DNA from: Rhodanobacter humi
GTDB taxonomy: Bacteria > Pseudomonadota > Gammaproteobacteria > Xanthomonadales > Rhodanobacteraceae
Direction of reading: 5' to 3'
Assembly (NCBI RefSeq): GCF_041107455.1
Contig: NZ_JBGBPY010000001.1
Location: 3,472,001-3,536,000 of the forward strand
DNA length: 64,000 nucleotides
A program made the position numbers and the translations under genes. The notes below the pieces were generated by a model. The model was not told the DNA's origin. It saw only the letters and a program-made list of their open reading frames with translations, and did not search any database. Below, piece after piece: positions 57,848 to 64,000 of the stretch (the first letter of the stretch is position 1; every line of letters starts with the position of its first letter).

Positions 57848-60541
57848 TCAGAAACTGAAGCGGACTCCCGCCAGATAGGTCCGTCCGTAGAACTCGCGCT
57901 GGATGGGGCGGCTCGGGCTGCCCTGGTAGAACGCGTGCGGCGTGTCGAGCAGGTTCTTGGCCTGGACGTAGATGGTCCAGTCCTCCGGAAGCTCGTAGCT
58001 CGCGCTGAAGTCCATCGAGGTGCGCTGCGCGTTGTAGATGTCGCTGGAGCGATCGTTGCCGATGCCGAACAGGTCGGCCGACGCCGAGTAGGCGGCCAGG
58101 GCGAGCTTCAGCCCTGCGCGTTCGTAGAACAGCGTCGCGTTCCAGGTGTTTTTCGATGCCGACGGCAGCATCGAATACTCGCCGGGACGGATTTCGATGC
58201 GCGAGTTGACCCAGGTGTAGTTCAGGCCGGCGCCCAGGCCGCCCAGCCAGCCCGGCAGATTCCGGAACTTCTGCCGCCAGTTCAGTTCCAGGCCGCGGGC
58301 GTAGGAGGAGCCGACGTTCTTGAAGGTGAAGATGCGGAACGGCAGCGCGCCGCCGGGGTACAGGTTGGCGCTGGGCAGCGTCTGCGTGGTCTGGATCGGA
58401 ACGATGTAGTCGGAGATTTCCTTGTCGAAGATGCCCGCCGACAGGATGCCCGCGTCCGGCAGGTACTTCTCGATGCTGAAGTCGAAGCTGTTGGCCGTCG
58501 CCGGCTTGAGGTTCGGGTTGCCGGTGGTGACCAGCCCCGAGCCGACGTCGACCGCGAGTGCGGGATTGGCCTGGTTGAAGCCGGGGCGGGCGATGGTGGA
58601 GGAATACGCGGCGCGCAGGATCAGCTCGGGCGCGAGCTCGTAGCGGAATTGCAGGCTGGGGAAGACATTGTGGTAGCTGTGGCGGGAGCTGATCGGATAG
58701 GCGAACGGATTGCCCGCCGCATCCACGCCGGCCGAGAACGCGTCGCTGTGGTTGCGCGTCTCCTCGAAGCGGACGCCGCCGAGTATCCCGAGCTTGCCGT
58801 AGCTGCCGCTGTACTGGCCGTAGGCGGCATAGATGTCCTCGTGCGAATCGAGGTATTGCTGCTGGCTGCTGGTCACGTCGCCGGGAGCGATCGCGCCGGG
58901 CCCGAAGATGCCTTGCAGCGCGCCGGGGATGATGTCCACGCCGTTCTGGTAGTGGCCGTCGTAATAGGTCTCGTAGCTGCCGCCGGACACCGCCGCGAGC
59001 GGCAGCGGCGGCAAGTTGTCGTACGAGTACGGCTGCGCCGTCGTCCGCTTGTGTCGCTGCTGCATGCTCAAACCGAACTGCAGGTCCTGGTCGGTCAGGC
59101 TGCCCCAGTCGACCGGGGTCTTCGAGTTGACGGCGTACGACATCTCGCGGTCGAAGTTCCGGGCCTTGCCGTTGACGAAGCTGCTCAAGGTGTAGTTGGC
59201 CGGGTCGAGATAGCCCGGCACCCCGGAAACCGTGTACAGCGGAACGTGGCCCGGCCCGGCAGGGCTGTAGGTGATCGTCGGGGCCGAAGCGGGCGTGGAG
59301 GGCGGGTTGTAGGTGAAGCTGGAGTTGTAGTCGTACGGTTTCTTGTAGGTGCCCTCGACGTAGGCCACGTGATAGTCGAGCGTGGTTCCGGCCAGGGCAG
59401 GCAGCGTGTTCTCGCCGCCGAGCATGTAGAACCGTTCGCGCGAGGTTTCCTCCTCGTCGCGCAGCGACCGGGTGATGGCGCCGGGGACGGTCAGCGTGTC
59501 CAGCAGCGTGCCGTTCGCCAGCGCGGTGGTGTTGCCGTCGGCGGTCACGTCCATGAATTGGCGCTTGTAACGCTCGGTGTAGCCGGCGTCGAAAGCGCGG
59601 AAATACCACTGGTCGTTGTCGTCGGGCTGGTAACCGAGTTCGAGCGCGTAGCCGTGGCGGCGGCGATGCAATTCATAGTCACGCTGTTCGATGACGTTCA
59701 CGGCCTGGTACGGGTGCGCGGCATCGTTGAAATAGGCGGGTTCGACGTCGTCGATGCCGCGCGAGTCGACATGGCCCGATGCCGTCAGCACGATCGAGAA
59801 GGGGCCGAACCGGCCGCCACCGGTCAGCGAGAAGTCGGAGAGCGGCTTGCTGCGCAGCGGTTCGTAACCCAGGCCGGCATTGCCCTGGAAGAACCAGCCC
59901 TGCTCGGCCGGGGCGGTTCTCGGCAGCACCTCGATGGTGCCGCCCAGCGCTTCGGCGTCCTGGTTGGGCAGGTTCGACTTGGTCACCCGGACGGCGCCGA
60001 TGAAGCCGGTCGGTATGGAGTCCAGGGCGACGGCGCGGTAGCCGCCGAAGGGCGAGGCGTTGTTGGTCGGCATCAGGCGGACGCCGGCGTAGGTGGTGCT
60101 GTTCAGATCCGAATCGAAGCCGCGGATGTTGACGTAGCGCCCCTCGCCCTCGTCCGTCTCCATCATGATGCCGGGAATGCGGCGGACCGCCTCGGCGGTG
60201 TTGCTGTCCGGCAGCGCCTGGATCTGCGCTTCGGTGCGGATGTCGATCAGGTTGGGCGCATCCTTCTGCGTATCGCGCGCGACTTGTGCCGACGTGCGCG
60301 GGGCCACCACGTGGACGCCCTGCAGGTTCTTGACGGCGCCGTCCACCTCCGCTGCCGGTGCATCGGCAGCGGCGCTCTTGCCGTTTGCCGCGTCCGGCTT
60401 CGCGTCATCGCGAGCGGCACTCGGCTTGCCATCGTGGGCAGCCAGCGCAAAGGCGAAGACGTGCGTGGGCACACCGAAGGCACCGAGGCTCACGAGGGCG
60501 GTGGCGTTGAGTATGGCCTTGCGTAACTTCGCGCTGTGCAT
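57848..60541 (-). CDS. TonB-dependent outer membrane receptor
   Basis: 897 residues. Signal peptide at about 1-30, then a low-complexity Ala/Asp/Lys linker (about 36-68). A plug domain at about 75-220 has a TonB-box-like HVVAPR near 78, DSNTAEAVRRIPGI and VNIRGFDSDLNSTTYAGVRL. The barrel to the end carries many aromatic strands and finishes in GVRFSF, with terminal Phe. It resembles the Xanthomonas/Caulobacter class of large receptors that import carbohydrates, siderophores or other ligands; the substrate is not readable. It is first in an operon with the two-component system and beta-propeller. Confidence 0.93.
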   Translation of the reverse strand: MHSAKLRKAILNATALVSLGAFGVPTHVFAFALAAHDGKPSAARDDAKPDAANGKSAAADAPAAEVDGAVKNLQGVHVVAPRTSAQVARDTQKDAPNLIDIRTEAQIQALPDSNTAEAVRRIPGIMMETDEGEGRYVNIRGFDSDLNSTTYAGVRLMPTNNASPFGGYRAVALDSIPTGFIGAVRVTKSNLPNQDAEALGGTIEVLPRTAPAEQGWFFQGNAGLGYEPLRSKPLSDFSLTGGGRFGPFSIVLTASGHVDSRGIDDVEPAYFNDAAHPYQAVNVIEQRDYELHRRRHGYALELGYQPDDNDQWYFRAFDAGYTERYKRQFMDVTADGNTTALANGTLLDTLTVPGAITRSLRDEEETSRERFYMLGGENTLPALAGTTLDYHVAYVEGTYKKPYDYNSSFTYNPPSTPASAPTITYSPAGPGHVPLYTVSGVPGYLDPANYTLSSFVNGKARNFDREMSYAVNSKTPVDWGSLTDQDLQFGLSMQQRHKRTTAQPYSYDNLPPLPLAAVSGGSYETYYDGHYQNGVDIIPGALQGIFGPGAIAPGDVTSSQQQYLDSHEDIYAAYGQYSGSYGKLGILGGVRFEETRNHSDAFSAGVDAAGNPFAYPISSRHSYHNVFPSLQFRYELAPELILRAAYSSTIARPGFNQANPALAVDVGSGLVTTGNPNLKPATANSFDFSIEKYLPDAGILSAGIFDKEISDYIVPIQTTQTLPSANLYPGGALPFRIFTFKNVGSSYARGLELNWRQKFRNLPGWLGGLGAGLNYTWVNSRIEIRPGEYSMLPSASKNTWNATLFYERAGLKLALAAYSASADLFGIGNDRSSDIYNAQRTSMDFSASYELPEDWTIYVQAKNLLDTPHAFYQGSPSRPIQREFYGRTYLAGVRFSF

Positions 60542-60651
60542 CGACTGGATCCTGGTGGGGGAAGGGCCGCCCGATCCGCCATGCGGCGGATGGGAATGCG
60601 GTTGACTTCACCCACGCTAGGCGCGGGAAATGACGCCTGGATTGCTGCGCA

Positions 60652-60667
60652 CTTACCGATCGGTAAG
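60652..60667. promoter_or_regulatory. TetR-type operator CTTACCGATCGGTAAG
   Basis: A perfect 16-bp palindrome whose ACCGATCGGT core is common in TetR-family operators. TGCGCA arms flank it on both sides. It lies in the 173-bp gap between the receptor start and the mfd stop, so it probably controls the receptor operon. No TetR gene is within the window. Confidence 0.55.
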
Positions 60668-60714
60668 GTTTGCGCAGGCAGGCCTTGCCCCCCGGTGAGG
60701 GGTCTGCCGACGGC

Positions 60715-63700
60715 TCAGGAGGGGCGGCGTGCGCCCAGCAGCACCAGCACTTCCTGCGCGCTGCGGATGCGTTCGCTGGCGCCGGGCAGGTCGAGGGTGA
60801 TGCGCAGCTTGTCCTGGCCGTCCAGCTTGTACACGCGCGGCAGGCTCTGGATCAGCTTGATGATCGCCAGCGGGTCGACCTCGGGCTTGTCGCGAAACAC
60901 GATGCGGCCGCCGTTGGCGCCGAAGTCCAGCTTGCGGATGCCCAGCGGCGTGGCCATCAGCTTCAGGCTGGACAGCGCGAACAAGGTCTTGGTCGGCTCG
61001 GGCAGCAGGCCGAAGCGGTCGATCATCTCCACCTGCAAGTCGCGCAGATGATCCTCGCTGCGTGCGCTGGCGATGCGCTTGTACAGCGTGAGGCGCGCAT
61101 GCACGTCGGGCAGGTAGTCGTCGGGGATCAGCGCGGGCAGGTGCAGCTCGACTTCGGTTTCGTGTTCGCTGCTGAGATCGAAATCCGGCACCTTGCCGGA
61201 TTTCAGTGCGCGCACGGCGCGATCGAGCAGCTCGGTGTAGAGGCCGAAGCCGATCTCCTGGATCTGGCCGGATTGTTCGTCGCCCAGCAGCTCGCCGGCA
61301 CCGCGGATCTCCAGGTCGTGCGTGGCCAGGGTGAAGCCGGCGCCGAGTTCCTCCAGCGAGGCCAGTGCCTCCAGCCGCTTCTCCGCATCGGCGGTGATGG
61401 ATTTCCTGTCCGGCACGATCAGATAGGCGTAGGCGCGGTGGTGCGAGCGGCCCACGCGCCCGCGCAGCTGGTGCAGCTGGGCCAGGCCGAAACGGTCGGC
61501 GCGGTCGATGACGATGGTGTTCGCTGTCGGAATGTCGATGCCGGTTTCGATGATCGTGGTGCACACCAGCACGTTGAATCGCTGGCGGTGGAAATCCGCC
61601 ATCACGCGTTCCAGCTCGCGTTCGGGCATCTGGCCGTGGGCGATGCCGATGCGCGCCTCGGGAATCAGTTCCTCCAGTTCGCGCGCGCTGCGCTCGATGC
61701 TCTCCACCTCGTTGTGCAGGAAGTACACCTGGCCGCCGCGCGCCAGTTCGCGCTGGAACGCCTCGCGGATCGTGGCCGGATCCCAGGTGGAGATGAAGGT
61801 GCGCACGGCCATGCGATGCGCTGGCGGCGTGGTGATGAGTGACAGATCGCGCAGCCCGCTCATCGCCATGTTGAGCGTGCGCGGGATCGGAGTGGCGGTC
61901 ATGGTGAGCAGGTCCACTTCCGCGCGCAGCTTCTTCAGCTGCTCCTTCTGGCGCACGCCGAAGCGCTGTTCCTCGTCCACCACCACGAGTCCCAGGTTCT
62001 TGAACTTGATGTCCGGCTGCAGCAGCTTGTGCGTGCCCACGATCACGTCGATGTGGCCATCGGCGAGCCGCTTCAGCGCCTCGTTCACTTCCTTCGTGGA
62101 CTTGAAGCGCGAGAGTACGTCCACCTTCACCGGCCAGTCGGCGAAGCGATCGGCGAAGTTGCGGTAGTGCTGCTGGGCCAGCAAGGTGGTCGGCACCAGC
62201 ACGGCGACTTGTTTGCCGGCGGTGGCGGCGGCGAAGGCGGCGCGCAGCGCGACCTCGGTCTTGCCGAAGCCCACGTCGCCGCAGATCACGCGGTCCATCG
62301 CGCGCGGCGCGGCGAGGTCGCGCAGCACGGCGTCGATCGCCTGTTCCTGGTCGGGCGTTTCCTCGAACGGGAAGCTGGCGCCGAATTCCTCCACCAGCTG
62401 GCGGTCGATGGACAGCGACTCGCCGCCGCGCGCCTCGCGCTGGGCGTAGATCGCCAGCAGTTCGGCGGCCACGTCGCGCACCTTTTCGGCGGCTTTCTTG
62501 CGCGCGCGTTCCCAGGCGTCGCCGCCCAGCGAGTGCAGTGGCGCCAGCTCCGGCGCGGTGCCGGAATAGCGGCTGACCAGGCCGAGCTGCGCCACCGGCA
62601 CGTAGAGCTTGTCGCCCTTGGCGTACTCGATGACCAGGAACTCGCCCTCCATGCCGCCCAGCTCCATCGACAGCAGGCCCTGGTAGCGCCCCACGCCGTG
62701 GTCCACGTGCACGATGGGCGAACCGATCGACAGCTCGGTGAGGTCGCGGATGATTGCGTCGGGATCGCGCGCCGCGCCGCGGCGCCGGCGCCGTTCGCTG
62801 CGCACGCGCTCGCCGAACAGCTCGCGCTCGGTGAGCACGGTGAGCGCGGGTCTGGTCAGCGCAAAGCCCTGCTCCAGCGGGGCGATGGTGATGGCGAAGC
62901 GTGCCGCCTTTGCCGTTGTAGGAGCGGCTTCAGCCGCGATTCGCTGTTTCTCGGAAGAGGTCGCGGCTGAAGCCGCTCCTACGGGTGAGTTGGCAAGGAA
63001 GCCCTGCCAGCTCGCCACTGGCTCCGGCTTCAAGCCCGCACCCGCCAGCATCTCCAGCAGCGCTTCGCGCCGTCCCGCCGAATCGGCGGCCACCAGCACG
63101 CGGCCCGGATAGCTTTCGAGGAAATGCCGCAGCGAGGTGCCCGGTTCTTCGCCCTTGCGGTTGAGCGGCAGCTCGGGCGCCGGCTGCGTGCCGGCGTCCA
63201 CCGCGTGCGCATGGCCCGGTTCCACCACTTCCACGCGCAGGCGCTTGTTGAGCTGCTCGCGCAGTTGTTCGGGCGACAGGTACAACTCGGCCGGCGGCAG
63301 CACCGGGCGCTCGATGTCGTGGGCGCGCTGGTCGTAGCGTTCGGCGGTCTGCGTCCAGAACGCCTCGCTGGCCTCGCCCGCGCCTTCGCCCAGCACGAAC
63401 AGCGCGTCGCCGGCCAAATAATCAAAAAGTGTGGCCGTACCTGCATGCGGATCCTCCGCAACACCCCGCCCATCCATGTACGGACTCTTCGCAGGGAAGA
63501 ACAGCGGCAGGTAGTACTCGATGCCGCCGGGCGTCACGCCTTCCTTCATGTCCTGGTACAGCGGGCAGCGGCGCACGTCGATCGGAAAGCGTTCGCGCAG
63601 CGCGTTGCGGAAGCCCTTGGCGGCTTCGTCGGTGAGCGGAAATTCGCGCGCGGGCAGCAGTTCCACCTTCTCCACCGTCTGCGCGGAGCGCTGCGTCTCC

Positions 63701-64000
63701 GGGTCGAAGCTGCGGATCGAGTCCACCTCGTCGTCGAACAGCTCGATGCGGTAGGGCTGGTCCGCGCCCATCGGGTAGATGTCGATCAGCGCACCGCGCA
63801 CGGCGAAGTCGCCCGGCTCGGCCACCTGCGGCACGTTGCGGTAGCCGCTGGCTTCCAGCCGGCGTTGCTCGGTGGCGAGGTCGAACTTCTGCCCCTTCGC
63901 CACCATCAGCCCCGCGCCGGTGATGTGCGAGCGCGGCGCGATGCGCTGCATCAGCGTGGCCACCGGCACCACCAAGACGCCGCGCTTCACGCCGGGCAGC
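60715..64000 (-). CDS. mfd: Transcription-repair coupling factor Mfd (5' end outside window)
   Basis: The reading frame is open past base 64000, so about 1094 C-terminal residues are seen. Order: UvrB-like damage-recognition region, RNA polymerase-interaction domain (PIVHVDHGVGRYQGL), the RecG-type translocase with Walker A GDVGFGKTE (near 62252-62280) and DEEQRFG box, the GRVGRSHHRAYAYL motif, and the C-terminal UvrA-binding regulatory domain. It removes stalled RNA polymerase and recruits UvrA. An in-frame REP palindrome at 62918-62982 adds about 22 residues in a linker. The UvrB-like N-terminus is not visible in full. Confidence 0.95.
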   Translation of the reverse strand, partial: LPGVKRGVLVVPVATLMQRIAPRSHITGAGLMVAKGQKFDLATEQRRLEASGYRNVPQVAEPGDFAVRGALIDIYPMGADQPYRIELFDDEVDSIRSFDPETQRSAQTVEKVELLPAREFPLTDEAAKGFRNALRERFPIDVRRCPLYQDMKEGVTPGGIEYYLPLFFPAKSPYMDGRGVAEDPHAGTATLFDYLAGDALFVLGEGAGEASEAFWTQTAERYDQRAHDIERPVLPPAELYLSPEQLREQLNKRLRVEVVEPGHAHAVDAGTQPAPELPLNRKGEEPGTSLRHFLESYPGRVLVAADSAGRREALLEMLAGAGLKPEPVASWQGFLANSPVGAASAATSSEKQRIAAEAAPTTAKAARFAITIAPLEQGFALTRPALTVLTERELFGERVRSERRRRRGAARDPDAIIRDLTELSIGSPIVHVDHGVGRYQGLLSMELGGMEGEFLVIEYAKGDKLYVPVAQLGLVSRYSGTAPELAPLHSLGGDAWERARKKAAEKVRDVAAELLAIYAQREARGGESLSIDRQLVEEFGASFPFEETPDQEQAIDAVLRDLAAPRAMDRVICGDVGFGKTEVALRAAFAAATAGKQVAVLVPTTLLAQQHYRNFADRFADWPVKVDVLSRFKSTKEVNEALKRLADGHIDVIVGTHKLLQPDIKFKNLGLVVVDEEQRFGVRQKEQLKKLRAEVDLLTMTATPIPRTLNMAMSGLRDLSLITTPPAHRMAVRTFISTWDPATIREAFQRELARGGQVYFLHNEVESIERSARELEELIPEARIGIAHGQMPERELERVMADFHRQRFNVLVCTTIIETGIDIPTANTIVIDRADRFGLAQLHQLRGRVGRSHHRAYAYLIVPDRKSITADAEKRLEALASLEELGAGFTLATHDLEIRGAGELLGDEQSGQIQEIGFGLYTELLDRAVRALKSGKVPDFDLSSEHETEVELHLPALIPDDYLPDVHARLTLYKRIASARSEDHLRDLQVEMIDRFGLLPEPTKTLFALSSLKLMATPLGIRKLDFGANGGRIVFRDKPEVDPLAIIKLIQSLPRVYKLDGQDKLRITLDLPGASERIRSAQEVLVLLGARRPS
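62918..62982. repeat. REP palindrome, family 1 (copy F), inside the mfd coding sequence
   Basis: GTAGGAGCGGCTTCAGCC ... CGGCTGAAGCCGCTCCTAC, the same hairpin as copies A and B, lies within the open frame of mfd. On the coding strand it is read as VGAASAATSSEKQRIAAEAA without a stop. Confidence 0.9.

Noticed and set aside
57824-60526. Plus-strand open frame of 900 codons opposite the TonB receptor
   Set aside because: Repetitive Val/Gly/Arg text with no recognisable motif. The minus strand gives a complete receptor with signal, plug and barrel.

Overview
The window is GC-rich bacterial DNA, dense with ordinary chromosomal genes. It most resembles a gammaproteobacterium of the order Xanthomonadales, probably Rhodanobacteraceae (Dyella, Rhodanobacter or Frateuria-like). 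The reasons are cobalamin-dependent methionine synthase split into two genes, a very long NAD-dependent glutamate dehydrogenase, a TonB-dependent receptor of the Xanthomonas type, and intergenic palindromes of the GTAGGAGCGGCTTCAGCC and CCCTCTCCC families. The genus is inferred, not proven.

Left end (1-13.6 kb): surface and secretion. The 3' part of a giant repetitive exoprotein overlaps a gene for a secreted six-cysteine protein. Facing them are a frameshifted type VI secretion gene (tssA) with no other type VI genes nearby, and an autotransporter whose N-terminal passenger looks like an intact pepsin-type aspartic protease. tRNA-Val(CAC) follows, with a clear promoter and terminator.

Middle (13.7-42 kb): core metabolism. 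A small lipid-A-associated membrane protein is followed by an operon of an ArsR-methyltransferase fusion regulator and the two halves of MetH. Then come an acyl-CoA dehydrogenase, an RND efflux pump (permease and adaptor), NAD-glutamate dehydrogenase, NAD kinase, a cytosolic 5'-nucleotidase, an aldo/keto reductase, a DMT transporter, glutaryl-CoA dehydrogenase, a GNAT and nucleotidyltransferase-like pair, a fused 2-oxoacid dehydrogenase E1, a DUF924 protein and an M61 aminopeptidase.

Right part (42-64 kb): small regulatory and transport units. These are an Xre regulator with a membrane partner; a DHFR-like, YCII, SRPBCC and ArsR cluster; a Bcr/CflA MFS pump; an ABC-2 exporter; a DUF3014 protein; a 2'-5' RNA ligase-like protein; a secreted methyltransferase-like protein; SelO; a CcdA/CcdB toxin-antitoxin pair; and a membrane-anchored methyltransferase. 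One operon then joins a TonB-dependent receptor, an OmpR-type two-component system and a periplasmic beta-propeller. The 3' part of mfd closes the window.

The least explained signals are structural. Two intergenic arrays consist of several consecutive perfect hairpins with unrelated stems (34612-34772 and 51349-51484), and a nested inverted-repeat element lies close to the second (50209-50489). A REP palindrome is carried in frame inside the mfd coding sequence. The protein most worth following up is the pepsin-autotransporter fusion.
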